The notes under the pieces: model-generated
What the model was told of the DNA's origin: nothing
The model's database searches: none
Seen by the model: only the letters and a program-made list of their open reading frames with translations
Source: an uncultured Clostridia bacterium
GTDB lineage: Bacteria > Bacillota > Clostridia > TANB77 > CAG-465
DNA: 64,000 bases
Assembly: GCA_949106495.1 (NCBI GenBank)
Contig: CARYZD010000006.1
Coordinates: 45,901-109,900, forward strand
Direction: 5' to 3'
Program-made: the position numbers and the translations under genes
In this document: piece by piece, positions 1-8,802 of the stretch
How the letters are laid out: the number at the start of each line of letters is the position of its first letter
Position numbering within the stretch: the stretch's first letter is position 1

Positions 1-1
1 A

Positions 2-1261
2 GTTGCACAAAATGGAACATACATTGTTGAATTTATGGATAAAGCCGGAAATAAAGGTACAGTAACAGTAGAAGTAAATAACATAGATAAAAAAGTACCA
101 ACAGCAGATGTTACATATAATACAAAAGAAATTACAAATAAAGAAGTAATAGCAACAATTAAATTTAATGAAGAAGTAGAAATAACAACTAAAGATGTTG
201 AAATTGAAAAAATCGATAGTAAAACATACATTGTTAAGTTTAAAGACAATGATACAATTGTTATTGGATACAAAGATCAAGCTGGAAATGTAGGAAGTAC
301 TACATTAAAAGTAGATTGGATTCAAATTTTACCAAATATTAATATATCATACGATATTACAACAGAAACTAAAGAAAGCGTTACTGTAACAATTACAGCA
401 GACGATGTAATCACAATTACAAATAATGAAGGTAAAAATACATATACATTTACAAAAAATGGAGAATTTATATTTGAATATATAGATAAATATGGAAATG
501 AAGGAAAAGTAATTACTAAGGTAGATTGGATTATTAAGGATGCAGAAAAACCTGTAGACCCAGTAAATCCAGTTGAACCTGAAAAACCTTCTGAAGATGA
601 AAAAGATAAACCATCTCAAGAACATAATCAAGTAAATCAAAATAATCCAGTTATGAATAACCAAATAGGTTATATACCAAACTATATATATGAAGCTAAT
701 GCAAGCGAAAAAGTAAATAATAATTTAAATGAAAATGATTATAATTATTCAGTTGAAGATATTTTAGTTAAAATTTCTTCAAAACAAGATATTAAAAACG
801 CAACTTTAATTAATAAAAAGTTAATTATAGATAAAGAGTTTGGAAATACAGTTGGTAAAGCAAGCGAATATTTTGAATTATACTTAGAAAATGGAAATAA
901 AGATAGATTAACTTTAGAGTTTTCTAACATGTCAATAAGATTTAAATTAGATTCATCAAAAGTATTTAAAGGAATTTATAAAGTAAATGATGATAACACT
1001 TTAGAAAAAGTTGAATATGAAGTTATAGATGACGAATATATAATGGTAAATACAGATAATCTAGGAAAATACATTTTATCATATGATGATAAACAAGAAC
1101 AAGTAGAATTACAACCAGATAATAAAATAGATACATTAAATGAAGTTGAAAAATCTACAGGAATGAATAAATTTATGGGTATTGCTATTATAACAATAAT
1201 TGTTTTAATTGTATTAGTAATAATATTTGTTGTTAAAATGAAACATGATAATGATGAATAA
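2..1261 (+). CDS. Surface protein with Ig-like repeats and C-terminal membrane anchor (5' end outside window)
   Basis: The reading frame is open from base 2, so the N-terminus lies upstream of the window. The visible part has about three beta-rich repeats, each ending in a similar unit (GNKGTVTVEV, GNVGSTTLKVDW, GNEGKVITKVDW), as in bacterial Ig-like domains of extracellular proteins. A Pro/Glu-rich spacer around 545-640 follows, then an Asn-rich region, a second globular part, and one hydrophobic helix (about 1170-1240) followed by a short charged tail, so the protein is probably held in the membrane with its repeats outside. No sortase LPXTG signal is present. A terminator follows directly. 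The ligand is unknown; the family call rests on repeat pattern only. Confidence 0.7.
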   Translation, partial: VAQNGTYIVEFMDKAGNKGTVTVEVNNIDKKVPTADVTYNTKEITNKEVIATIKFNEEVEITTKDVEIEKIDSKTYIVKFKDNDTIVIGYKDQAGNVGSTTLKVDWIQILPNINISYDITTETKESVTVTITADDVITITNNEGKNTYTFTKNGEFIFEYIDKYGNEGKVITKVDWIIKDAEKPVDPVNPVEPEKPSEDEKDKPSQEHNQVNQNNPVMNNQIGYIPNYIYEANASEKVNNNLNENDYNYSVEDILVKISSKQDIKNATLINKKLIIDKEFGNTVGKASEYFELYLENGNKDRLTLEFSNMSIRFKLDSSKVFKGIYKVNDDNTLEKVEYEVIDDEYIMVNTDNLGKYILSYDDKQEQVELQPDNKIDTLNEVEKSTGMNKFMGIAIITIIVLIVLVIIFVVKMKHDNDE

Positions 1262-1282
1262 TACATTAATTTAACAAGTAAA

Positions 1283-1314
1283 AATAGAACAGATTAAACT
1301 CTGTTCTATTTTTT
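1283..1314 (+). terminator. Intrinsic terminator after the surface protein gene
   Basis: AATAGAACAG (1283-1292) pairs perfectly with CTGTTCTATT (1301-1310) across an 8-nt loop, followed by a T run. Confidence 0.85.
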
Positions 1315-1432
1315 ATATAATAAAAATTTAGAAGATAATGAGTATGAAAGATAGGCGTAAGGAATTTAAGTTATAATTTGTTGGTACTAAATTTTATTTC
1401 TTCCATATAATGATTATAAGGAGGAAATAAAA

Positions 1433-1945
1433 ATGTATCCAAATTGTAATATGTTTAATTCGTATTTTTATGGAGTTGGTAATAGTAGTTCAAGAGATAA
1501 TGAAACAATTAATTTATATAAAGATGAGCTTATTACTCTAAATGAAGCTATAAAATTAATAAAAGAATCTATAGGGGATGAAAAAGAAGATGAAATGTTC
1601 TATAGTAATTTAATTAATCAAGCACCAACGGAAAATGAAAAAAATATAATAATGAGTATTAGAGATGATGAAAAGAAACATAATCAAATACTAAGAACAT
1701 TATATTATAATTTTACTGGTCAATTTGCACCAGAAGATACTACATCGTCAACTGATAACAATAATTTAGGATATAAAGAGCAACTTGAAAAAGCTTTATT
1801 TGGAGAATTAGACGCAGTTGTAAAATATAGGAGAATACTTGGAACAATGCCTAGTGGCGATAGTTATACATTAATTATGTCTATTATGACAGATGAGATA
1901 AGACATGCAAATAAATATAATTATTTAATACAAAATGTAGAATAA
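1433..1945 (+). CDS. Ferritin-like (rubrerythrin-type fold) protein
   Basis: A 170-residue protein with two helical repeats carrying typical di-iron motifs: DDEKKH (E80, H83), a Glu at 125 in FGELDAVVKY, and TDEIRH (E155, H158). This matches the four-helix ferritin-like superfamily found in anaerobic Clostridia, usually linked to iron binding or peroxide defence. There is no rubredoxin-like Cys4 domain, so it is not a full rubrerythrin. A strong AAGGAGG site precedes the ATG. It is a single-gene unit: a TATAAT box lies about 25 bp upstream and a terminator follows. The exact substrate cannot be read from sequence. Confidence 0.75.
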   Translation: MYPNCNMFNSYFYGVGNSSSRDNETINLYKDELITLNEAIKLIKESIGDEKEDEMFYSNLINQAPTENEKNIIMSIRDDEKKHNQILRTLYYNFTGQFAPEDTTSSTDNNNLGYKEQLEKALFGELDAVVKYRRILGTMPSGDSYTLIMSIMTDEIRHANKYNYLIQNVE

Positions 1946-1950
1946 ACTTA

Positions 1951-1985
1951 AAAGGGATTTGCTTTAGATGGTGAATCCTTTTTTT
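1951..1985 (+). terminator. Intrinsic terminator after the ferritin-like gene
   Basis: AAAGGGATT pairs with AATCCTTTT (one G-T pair), followed by a T run from 1979 to 1985. Confidence 0.75.
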
Positions 1986-2148
1986 AGAATAATAAAATAG
2001 GAAATTAATTTGAGTAGGTAAATATAATTGATATTTACCTAATTTTCTTATATAATATGTCATTGTAAAAGTATTTGTACATAATGTTAAGAAAATTTTA
2101 TGGACTAAAACATTAAAATAAAATAACATTATATTGGTGGTGATTAAT

Positions 2149-2577
2149 TTGAATATAGGTGAAAAAATAATTGAACTTAGAAAAAAAGATAATTTAACAC
2201 AAGAGAAATTAGCAGAAAAAATAGGTGTATCTAGACAAACACTTTCTAATTGGGAAAATAATATTACTTGTCCAGATTTAAATCAGGCAAAATGTATAGT
2301 AGAAATTTTTAAAATTAGTTTAGATGATTTAATAGATAATAAAACAGAAATAGGATGCTCAAGAAAAAGTAGTATACTAAATAAAATTATAGGAAAGACT
2401 TGTTATTTAGATGAAGATTTAGATGATTATAGAATAGCATATAATACTCCTTGTAAGGTATTAGATGTAAATAATGAATTTATTAAAATAGAATTTAAGA
2501 GTGGTAAGGAAGTAATCACTAAACTTGTTCCTATGAAACTTATATCATCAATTGAATTTATGGAAGAAGGGGAATAA
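2149..2577 (+). CDS. XRE-family (HTH_3) regulator with C-terminal beta domain
   Basis: The first 60 residues form a classic Cro/C1-type helix-turn-helix (LRKKDNLTQEKLAEKIGVSR, then QTLSNWE). The remaining ~65 residues are a beta-rich domain. The frame is open to a TTG at 2134, but GGTGGTGAT at 2136-2144 is a good ribosome binding site for the TTG at 2149, which I prefer. The next gene starts 2 bp after the stop, so the two are co-translated. The C-terminal part (CYLDEDLDDYRIAYNTPCKV) resembles the C-terminal part of that neighbour, suggesting the two proteins interact or share a ligand. Target genes are unknown. Confidence 0.75.
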   Translation: MNIGEKIIELRKKDNLTQEKLAEKIGVSRQTLSNWENNITCPDLNQAKCIVEIFKISLDDLIDNKTEIGCSRKSSILNKIIGKTCYLDEDLDDYRIAYNTPCKVLDVNNEFIKIEFKSGKEVITKLVPMKLISSIEFMEEGE

Positions 2578-2579
2578 TA

Positions 2580-2924
2580 ATGAAATGGGTAATGTTTATT
2601 ATAATTATAGTAATGATTTCGAGTGTATTAAGTAATCAAGACAAGATAATAAAAGAACTACAAGATAAAAAATTTGATAATAAAAAAAATAGGGATAATA
2701 ATCTAACATTAGAATCATACCTTAATAAAAAAGTAAATATTGAGATAGATAATGATGATATAAATAATTCATATATATTTTCATCAATATATAATACTAC
2801 TGGAGAAATAGTAGATTATGATAATGAATGGATAGAATTTAGATATAAAGACAAATCTAAAAATAAAATAATAAATAAATTTTTCAGAATAAGAGATATT
2901 GTAAGTATTAATGAAATAAAATAA
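2580..2924 (+). CDS. Small membrane-anchored protein sharing a domain with the upstream XRE regulator
   Basis: A 114-residue protein with one N-terminal hydrophobic helix (WVMFIIIIVMISSVL), a charged linker, and a ~65-residue C-terminal beta domain. That domain is similar in length and pattern to the C-terminal domain of the preceding regulator: a conserved start (LNKKVNIEIDNDD versus IGKTCYLDEDLDD), a central turn (TGEIVDYDNEWIEFRYK versus CKVLDVNNEFIKIEFK) and an end (RIRDIVSINE versus MKLISSIEF). It starts 2 bp after the regulator, in the same operon. A membrane sensor/regulator pair is a reasonable inference. No named family recognised. Confidence 0.6.
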   Translation: MKWVMFIIIIVMISSVLSNQDKIIKELQDKKFDNKKNRDNNLTLESYLNKKVNIEIDNDDINNSYIFSSIYNTTGEIVDYDNEWIEFRYKDKSKNKIINKFFRIRDIVSINEIK

Positions 2925-2932
2925 AAATATTA

Positions 2933-2967
2933 AATTCTTGTAAAACACTTTACAAGAATTATTTTTT
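2933..2967 (+). terminator. Intrinsic terminator of the XRE pair
   Basis: AATTCTTGTAAA (2933-2944) pairs perfectly with TTTACAAGAATT (2949-2960) across an ACAC loop, followed by ATTTTTT. The right arm also contains the -35 box of the next promoter. Confidence 0.85.
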
Positions 2968-3004
2968 GGTAGTATAATAACAATTGTTATATAACACATG
3001 TTAT
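2949..3004 (+). promoter_or_regulatory. Promoter with two abutting palindromic operators for the TetR gene
   Basis: TTTACA (2949-2954) and TATAAT (2973-2978) are 18 bp apart. Starting in the -10 box are two directly abutting palindromes of identical design, ATAACA-N2-TGTTAT: ATAACAATTGTTAT (2977-2990) and ATAACACATGTTAT (2991-3004). They lie just upstream of the TetR start and are the likely autorepression sites. Confidence 0.75.
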
Positions 3005-3021
3005 CAAAAAAGGAGGAAGTA

Positions 3022-3588
3022 ATGCCACCAGTAAGAAAGTTTAAAAAAGAAGATATAATAAATGTAGCATATGAAATAGTTAAAAATGAAGGTTATCAAG
3101 GTATAAATGCAAGAAGAATAGCTAGTGAACTTAAGTGTTCTGTTCAGCCGATATTCCATAATTTTTCATCTATGGAGGAATTAAATAAGGAAGTATATTC
3201 TAAGATATATAATAAATATAAAGAATATATGATTAAAGGTAGAAATTCTAAAGTTAATGCATATAAGCAAATGGGTATTGAATATATTAAGTTTGCTAAA
3301 GACTATCCTGAATTCTTTAAAATACTATTTATGCAAAAGACAGATTTAAGTGCTGAATCAATTGTAGTAAATGATGATATGAGTAATGATGTAATTAAAA
3401 AAGGACAAATACTTACAGGACTATCTTATGAAGAACAGACTAAATTTCATGTTAAAGTATGGATATTTACACATGGTATCGCATGCTTAGTAGCAACTAA
3501 AACTGTACAATTTACAGATGAAGAAATAGCAGTATTACTAGAAAATACAGTAAGAGAAATGTTAAAAGGATATATAGGAGGTAAATAA
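3022..3588 (+). CDS. TetR/AcrR-family transcriptional repressor
   Basis: An N-terminal TetR helix-turn-helix is clear (KEDIINVAYEIVKNEGYQGI, then ARRIASELKCSVQPIFHNFS), followed by a helical ligand domain. Length, 188 residues, is normal. The frame extends to an ATG at 2998, but AAAGGAGGAAGT directly in front of the ATG at 3022 decides the start; the upstream ATG lies inside the operator. The gene is first in an operon with an ABC exporter (ATPase starts 2 bp after its stop), so it most likely represses that exporter and is relieved by an exported compound. The inducer cannot be inferred. Confidence 0.85.
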   Translation: MPPVRKFKKEDIINVAYEIVKNEGYQGINARRIASELKCSVQPIFHNFSSMEELNKEVYSKIYNKYKEYMIKGRNSKVNAYKQMGIEYIKFAKDYPEFFKILFMQKTDLSAESIVVNDDMSNDVIKKGQILTGLSYEEQTKFHVKVWIFTHGIACLVATKTVQFTDEEIAVLLENTVREMLKGYIGGK

Positions 3589-3589
3589 T

Positions 3590-4528
3590 TTGGAAAATGT
3601 TATTGAAGTAAAAGAGTTAACAAAAGAATACAAAAAATTTAAAGCAGTAGACAATTTATCATTTGAAGTTCATGAAGGAGAAATATTAGGACTCCTTGGA
3701 CCCAATGGTAGTGGAAAATCTACAACAATAAATTGTATATTATCTTTACTTAATTTTAGTAAAGGAAGTATAAGGATTTTTGGTAAAGAAATGGAACCAA
3801 GTGCTTATGATTTAAAAAGGGAAATTGGAGTAGTTTTTCAAGATGTTGCAGTTTTTGATGAACTTACAATTTATGATAATATAGACTATTTTTGTGGATT
3901 ATATATTAAAGATAAAACTCTACGTAAAAAATATATTGAAGATGCAATTAATTTAGTTGGTCTTGAAGATTTTAAAAAGTTTTATCCTAAACAATTATCT
4001 GGTGGACTTTTAAGAAGATTAAATATTGCATGTGGAATTGCGCATAAACCAAAACTAATATTTTTAGATGAACCAACTGTTGCAGTAGATCCTCAAAGTA
4101 GAAATAATATATTAGATGGAATTGAAACTTTAAGAAATAATGGTGCTACTATTGTATATACAACACATTATATGGAAGAAGTTGAGATACTTTGTGATAG
4201 AGTTATTATATTAGATAAAGGTAGAATTATAGCAAGTGGTACAACAGATGAACTAAAAGAACTTGCAAAAATAGAAGAAAAAGTAAGTGTTGAAGTAAAA
4301 GAGTTAGATGAAAAGTATATAGAAAAAATAACAGAATTAAAAAATGTTGAAGATGTGGATTATGAAAATGGTTTATTAATAATTACATATAAAAAAGGCA
4401 AAAATAATCTTGTTGAGTTAATAGATTATATGAAAAAAGAGAGTATAAATTATAATAAGATATTTTCAGAAAGACCAACACTTAATGATGTATTTTTAGA
4501 GCTTACAGGTAAGGAACTTAGAGATTAA
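3590..4528 (+). CDS. ABC transporter ATP-binding protein (multidrug-exporter type)
   Basis: All ATPase motifs are present: Walker A GPNGSGKST near residue 37, signature LSGGLLRR near 135, Walker B LIFLDEP near 157, and the switch His in TTHYMEE. A ~90-residue C-terminal extension resembles the DUF4162 region of drug-exporter ATPases. The start is TTG at 3590, with AGGAGGT in the end of the TetR gene. It overlaps the following permease by one base (TAATG). It powers export with the two permeases that follow. Confidence 0.88.
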   Translation: MENVIEVKELTKEYKKFKAVDNLSFEVHEGEILGLLGPNGSGKSTTINCILSLLNFSKGSIRIFGKEMEPSAYDLKREIGVVFQDVAVFDELTIYDNIDYFCGLYIKDKTLRKKYIEDAINLVGLEDFKKFYPKQLSGGLLRRLNIACGIAHKPKLIFLDEPTVAVDPQSRNNILDGIETLRNNGATIVYTTHYMEEVEILCDRVIILDKGRIIASGTTDELKELAKIEEKVSVEVKELDEKYIEKITELKNVEDVDYENGLLIITYKKGKNNLVELIDYMKKESINYNKIFSERPTLNDVFLELTGKELRD

Positions 4529-5721
4529 TGTTTATTCATAATTTAAATTATTCATTAAAAACTCTCTTGAAAAATAAAATATTAATATTTTGGACTTTTG
4601 CCTTTCCAATAATATTAGGTACATTTTTTAAAATGGCTTTTTCTAATATTGAAAATAGTGAGAAACTAGATATTATAGATATAGCTATTATAGAAAATGA
4701 TGAATTTAAAAATAGTGACGTATTTAAAGAATCATTTAAAACATTAAGTGATGAATCAAACAAAGATAGATTATTTAACACTAAATATGTTGATGAAGAA
4801 AAAGCAAAGGAAATGCTTAAAAATGATGAAATAACAGGTTATCTTATTCTTGAAGATGAACCAAAAATTATTGTTAATACTAGTGGAATAAATGAAACTA
4901 TTTTAAATTATGTAGTTGAAGAAATTGCTCAGTCTGAAACAATAATGCAAAATATTGCTCAAAAGAAAATACAAGATGCTATATCAGGAACAATACAATT
5001 TAATAGTTATGATGTTTTATATGATAACATATATAATGAAGTGACAAATATTATAAAAGAAAATAGTGAAGCCAATATAGAAGATATTTCAAATAGTAAT
5101 TTAAGCTATACAATGATAGAATTTTATACTTTAATAGCTATGGCTTGTTTATATGGTGGAATACTTGGAATGGTTGCAATAAATCAGAACCTGCCAAATA
5201 TGAGTAATAATGGTAAAAGAGTTGCTATGAGTCCTACTCCAAAATACAAAGTAGTATTTAGTAGTGTTTTGGCAAGTTATATTATACAGTTAATTGGTAT
5301 TGCATTATTATTTGTTTATACTATTTTCGTACTAGATGTAGATTATGGAACAAATTTGTCACTTATAATTTTACTTGCAGTAGTTGGATGTTTAGCAGGT
5401 TTATCTTTAGGTGTAGCAGTAGCAACAATTTTTAAAGCAAATGATAATTTTAAAACAGGTATTGTTATATCATTTACTATGTTTGGGTGTTTTCTATCTG
5501 GAATGATGGGAATTACTATGAAATATATAGTAGACAAAAATATACCAATATTAAATAAACTAAATCCTGCAAGTATGATTACAGATGGATTCTATTCATT
5601 GTATTATTATGATACTTTAGATAGATATTATTTTAATATAATAAGTTTACTTATTTTTGCTTTTGTAATGATAGGGATATCAACAATTAGTTTAAGGAGG
5701 CAAAAATATGATAATATTTAA
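4528..5721 (+). CDS. ABC-2 type permease, subunit 1
   Basis: A 397-residue membrane protein with the ABC-2 export layout: one N-terminal helix (ILIFWTFAFPIILGTFF), a ~170-residue extracytoplasmic domain, and five to six C-terminal helices. It is in the same operon as the TetR regulator and ATPase and overlaps the next permease by 14 bp. With that second, similar protein it probably forms a heterodimeric channel for export of a hydrophobic or peptide compound. Substrate unknown. Confidence 0.82.
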   Translation: MFIHNLNYSLKTLLKNKILIFWTFAFPIILGTFFKMAFSNIENSEKLDIIDIAIIENDEFKNSDVFKESFKTLSDESNKDRLFNTKYVDEEKAKEMLKNDEITGYLILEDEPKIIVNTSGINETILNYVVEEIAQSETIMQNIAQKKIQDAISGTIQFNSYDVLYDNIYNEVTNIIKENSEANIEDISNSNLSYTMIEFYTLIAMACLYGGILGMVAINQNLPNMSNNGKRVAMSPTPKYKVVFSSVLASYIIQLIGIALLFVYTIFVLDVDYGTNLSLIILLAVVGCLAGLSLGVAVATIFKANDNFKTGIVISFTMFGCFLSGMMGITMKYIVDKNIPILNKLNPASMITDGFYSLYYYDTLDRYYFNIISLLIFAFVMIGISTISLRRQKYDNI

Positions 5722-6856
5722 AACATTTTTAAAAGTCTTAAATAAATGTAAAGCACCAATTATAATGTATACTGTATTTTTAATATTTTTTGGTGGCTTT
5801 AATATGAAAACTAGTGATAATTCTATAAATTTTGTTGCAAGTAAACCAGATATATTAATAGTTAATCAAGATAAAGAAGAAGGAATTACCAAGAATTTAA
5901 TAGAGTATATAGAAAATAATAGTAATATTATAGATGTAGAAGATAATGAAGAGGCAAGAAATGATGCATTATTTTATAGAGATGTAAATTATATTATATA
6001 CATACCAGAAAATTTTAATAAAGATTTTTTAGAGAATAAAAATCCTAAAATTGATATAAAAAGTACTGGGGATTATCAATCAAGTTTAGCAGAAATGATG
6101 CTTGAAAGATATCTTAAAGTGGCTAAAATATATAAAGATGTATATTCATCAGAAACAGAATTAATAGAGAAAATAAATGATACATTATCTAAAGAGGTAA
6201 AAATAACAATTACATCAAAATTAGATACTAATAAATTAGATAAAGCTGCATTTTTTTATAACTTTACAAATTATTGTATTTTAGCTGGATGCATATATGT
6301 TATATGTTTAATATTATCTAGTTTTAAAAGAGAAAATATAAATAAAAGAACAATTATTAGTAGTATGAATTATAAAGAGTATAATAGAAAATTACTTATT
6401 TCTAATAGCTTATTTGCAATAGTTTTATGGGTTTTCTATGTATTATTAAGTTTTGTATTAGTAGGGGATATAATGTTTACATCACATGGAATTATATATA
6501 TTATAAATTCATTTATATTTACAATGTGTGCAGTAACTATTGCATTTTTGCTTGGAACTTTAATAGCAAATAAAAATGCAGTAAATGGTATTGTAAATGT
6601 AATTGCACTTGGAAGTAGTTTCTTATGTGGTGCATTTGTACCAGTAGAAATGCTACCAGATACAATTTTAAAAGTAGCACATATTTTACCATCATATTGG
6701 TTTATAAAAACAAATGAGGAAATAAAAACATTGGAAATTTTAGATTTTGAAACCCTAAAACCGATTATTATGAATATGGGAATGATAGTGATATTTTCAA
6801 TATTATTTGTTATAATAACAAATATACTATCAAGCAGAAAAAGAAAAATAAGCTAA
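5708..6856 (+). CDS. ABC-2 type permease, subunit 2
   Basis: A 382-residue paralogue of the preceding permease in topology: N-terminal helix (IIMYTVFLIFFGGF), large outer domain, and a C-terminal helical bundle (GIVNVIALGSSFLCGAFVP and VIFSILFVIITNIL). The ATG lies in the end of subunit 1 with TTAAGGAGG in front, indicating coupled translation. A hairpin follows the stop, closing the TetR-ABC operon. Confidence 0.82.
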   Translation: MIIFKTFLKVLNKCKAPIIMYTVFLIFFGGFNMKTSDNSINFVASKPDILIVNQDKEEGITKNLIEYIENNSNIIDVEDNEEARNDALFYRDVNYIIYIPENFNKDFLENKNPKIDIKSTGDYQSSLAEMMLERYLKVAKIYKDVYSSETELIEKINDTLSKEVKITITSKLDTNKLDKAAFFYNFTNYCILAGCIYVICLILSSFKRENINKRTIISSMNYKEYNRKLLISNSLFAIVLWVFYVLLSFVLVGDIMFTSHGIIYIINSFIFTMCAVTIAFLLGTLIANKNAVNGIVNVIALGSSFLCGAFVPVEMLPDTILKVAHILPSYWFIKTNEEIKTLEILDFETLKPIIMNMGMIVIFSILFVIITNILSSRKRKIS

Positions 6857-6867
6857 AATAAAAAATG

Positions 6868-6900
6868 TAAAAGAAGAAAATTGCGTGTTTTCTTCTTTTA
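6868..6900 (+). terminator. Intrinsic terminator of the TetR-ABC operon
   Basis: TAAAAGAAGAAAA (6868-6880) pairs perfectly with TTTTCTTCTTTTA (6888-6900), loop 7 nt; the T-rich right arm supplies the weak RNA-DNA stretch. Confidence 0.7.
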
Positions 6901-6952
6901 TGATAATATAAAATTAGTTTTAATAAAATTTATTATTTAAAGGAGTATAAAA

Positions 6953-8224
6953 ATGTTTTTTAAGAAAAAGAAATTGAGAGAGGCACCACTTGGATATTGG
7001 GAAGAAAAGTCATATATGCAAGTTATACCAAGAGATAGTAGAAAAGATTTTGTATCTGAAATTTTAGATAATGTATCTAAAGTTCAGGAATTTGAAATAA
7101 AAGAAAAAAAGCCTTTAACACCACAAGAGCCAGGAAATATAAAATTTATATATGAAAATGAGGAATATGAAATCGATTTTTATCCAAATAGATTTTCAGT
7201 TCCAGAATATTATTTAAATAATTCAGTTCTGTTTACAGAAGAAGAAAAGCAAGACATTAGAAATGCACAAGCTACACTTACTATTTTTATGGAATTTACT
7301 AAAGATGCTAAGAAATCATATCATGTACAATTAAAAATGGCAGTAGCAATGATTCCCGATTTAATTGGAATAATAGATGAGAGTGCAGAAAAAATATTAT
7401 CAAGAAGATGGATTAAAATGGCATCTGAATCTAAAATTGTACCAAGTGCAAAAGATTTATATACAATACAAGTTGTAGGTGATGGTAAAGGAGAGGCATG
7501 GCTTCATACACATGGCCTTTGTAGATGTGGAATTACAGAGCTAGAGATATTGCAATCAGATAATGATAATTATCAGAATCATTATAATTTGATAAATACA
7601 TACGCAATGTATTTAATAGATAAAAAAGGTGAAATTGAACCAAGAGATGTAGGAAGCTACATAGGATTATTAGTAAATCAGCAACCTGTTGTTGTAACTT
7701 GCAAATCGTGGATTGAAGGAATAAATGAGTATAAAGATTTAAAACTTGGAAATGTTAATGATAGAAAAGAAGGACATAATTCAAAAACAAGTATAATATT
7801 TATATATAAAAGTGAAGAAGATGAAAAAAAAGATATCCTTAGTAAAGTATCTATATATGATAAATTATGGGGAGATAATCCTATATTTTTCATTAGCAAT
7901 GAAGAAACCAAAAGAATGAAAGATCTTGCTATGGAAAGATTTGGATATGTTAGGAAACTTTTAAGCTATAAAGAAAATAAAGCAATAGTTAAAATTGGAT
8001 TACCAATAGACAACGATAGAAATAATTGTGAACATATATGGTTTGAACTTCTTGAATTTGAAGGTGAAAAATTTAAAGGAAAGTTAACACAAGAACCATA
8101 TAATATTCCTAATATACATGAAGGAGATGAAGCTTGGTTTACTGTTGAAGATGTAACTGATTGGATTGTATATACTCCTAAAATGGCAATTAATCCTGAA
8201 AATGTGTATATTATAGAATCATAA
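6953..8224 (+). CDS. DUF4026/DUF2314-type cytoplasmic protein
   Basis: A 423-residue soluble protein. The central segment with AWLHTHGLCRCG is characteristic of the DUF4026 family, and the C-terminal segment (HIWFELLEFEGEKFKGKL, then EGDEAWFTVEDVTDW) matches the DUF2314 pattern. No signal peptide or membrane helix is present. The biochemical function of either domain is unknown to me. It stands alone, with a shared terminator towards the convergent MerR gene. Family call is from memory of motif patterns. Confidence 0.65.
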   Translation: MFFKKKKLREAPLGYWEEKSYMQVIPRDSRKDFVSEILDNVSKVQEFEIKEKKPLTPQEPGNIKFIYENEEYEIDFYPNRFSVPEYYLNNSVLFTEEEKQDIRNAQATLTIFMEFTKDAKKSYHVQLKMAVAMIPDLIGIIDESAEKILSRRWIKMASESKIVPSAKDLYTIQVVGDGKGEAWLHTHGLCRCGITELEILQSDNDNYQNHYNLINTYAMYLIDKKGEIEPRDVGSYIGLLVNQQPVVVTCKSWIEGINEYKDLKLGNVNDRKEGHNSKTSIIFIYKSEEDEKKDILSKVSIYDKLWGDNPIFFISNEETKRMKDLAMERFGYVRKLLSYKENKAIVKIGLPIDNDRNNCEHIWFELLEFEGEKFKGKLTQEPYNIPNIHEGDEAWFTVEDVTDWIVYTPKMAINPENVYIIES

Positions 8225-8227
8225 AAG

Positions 8228-8258
8228 GAAAACACTCATATTATTTATGAGTGTTTTC
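8228..8258. terminator. Bidirectional terminator between convergent genes
   Basis: GAAAACACTCATA (8228-8240) pairs with TATGAGTGTTTTC (8246-8258), with A- and T-rich edges on both sides. It serves the DUF4026 gene on + and the MerR gene on -, whose stop codon lies in the loop. Confidence 0.8.
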
Positions 8259-8681
8259 ATATGCAGTTCGAATTTCCTGTGGCATGTCTTGAAGCCTTAT
8301 ATTTTTTACTCTTTCTTCAGAATTATCTTTAATAGCCTCATCATAGTACCAACATTTATATTTAATCATATCAAGTGTTTTTTCTAATTCTTCTATTTGT
8401 TTTTCAACATTTTCTTTTTGCTTTATAAACATTTCTTTTCTAATATTAAAAGTTTTATTTCCCATGGAACACCATTTCATAAATTCTTTAATGTCTTTAA
8501 TTTGCATACCAGATTTTTTTAAACATTCAATTAGTCTAATAGCTTCAATAGTTTTATCATTAAATCTTCTAATACCAGTTTCATCTCTTTCTATATTAAT
8601 AAATAGACCTTGAATGTCATAATATCTTAATGTTGAGATAGGTAAATTAAACATTTTAGAAACTTCTCCTATACTATACAT
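8241..8681 (-). CDS. MerR-family transcriptional regulator
   Basis: The N-terminus MYSIGEVSKMFNLPISTLRY, then YDIQGL, is the standard MerR winged-helix start, followed by a second helix pair (RRFNDKTIEAIRLIECLKKS) and a long dimerisation coiled coil (about 75-115). At 146 residues it has no room for a large effector domain. It is divergent from an alpha/beta hydrolase gene whose promoter has a MerR-type 19-bp spacer, so that gene is its likely target. An inverted GGAGG lies just before the start. Confidence 0.85.
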   Translation of the reverse strand: MYSIGEVSKMFNLPISTLRYYDIQGLFINIERDETGIRRFNDKTIEAIRLIECLKKSGMQIKDIKEFMKWCSMGNKTFNIRKEMFIKQKENVEKQIEELEKTLDMIKYKCWYYDEAIKDNSEERVKNIRLQDMPQEIRTAYENTHK

Positions 8682-8725
8682 TTTTCATTCCTCCAAAAAA
8701 ATACAAAATTTATATAAAATAAAGC

Positions 8726-8756
8726 TTGACCTAAAGTTAACATTATGTGATATAAA
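8726..8756 (+). promoter_or_regulatory. MerR-type promoter (19-bp spacer) of the hydrolase gene
   Basis: TTGACC (8726-8731) and TATAAA (8751-8756) are separated by 19 bp, longer than the usual 17 and typical of promoters that need a MerR regulator to untwist them. The spacer carries an imperfect dyad ACCTAAAGTT/AACATTATGT (8729-8748) centred on GTTAAC; eight of ten positions match between arms. Confidence 0.7.
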
Positions 8757-8802
8757 TATACTAACATGATGAAAAAAAACATGTCAATAAGGAGGATATA
8801 AG

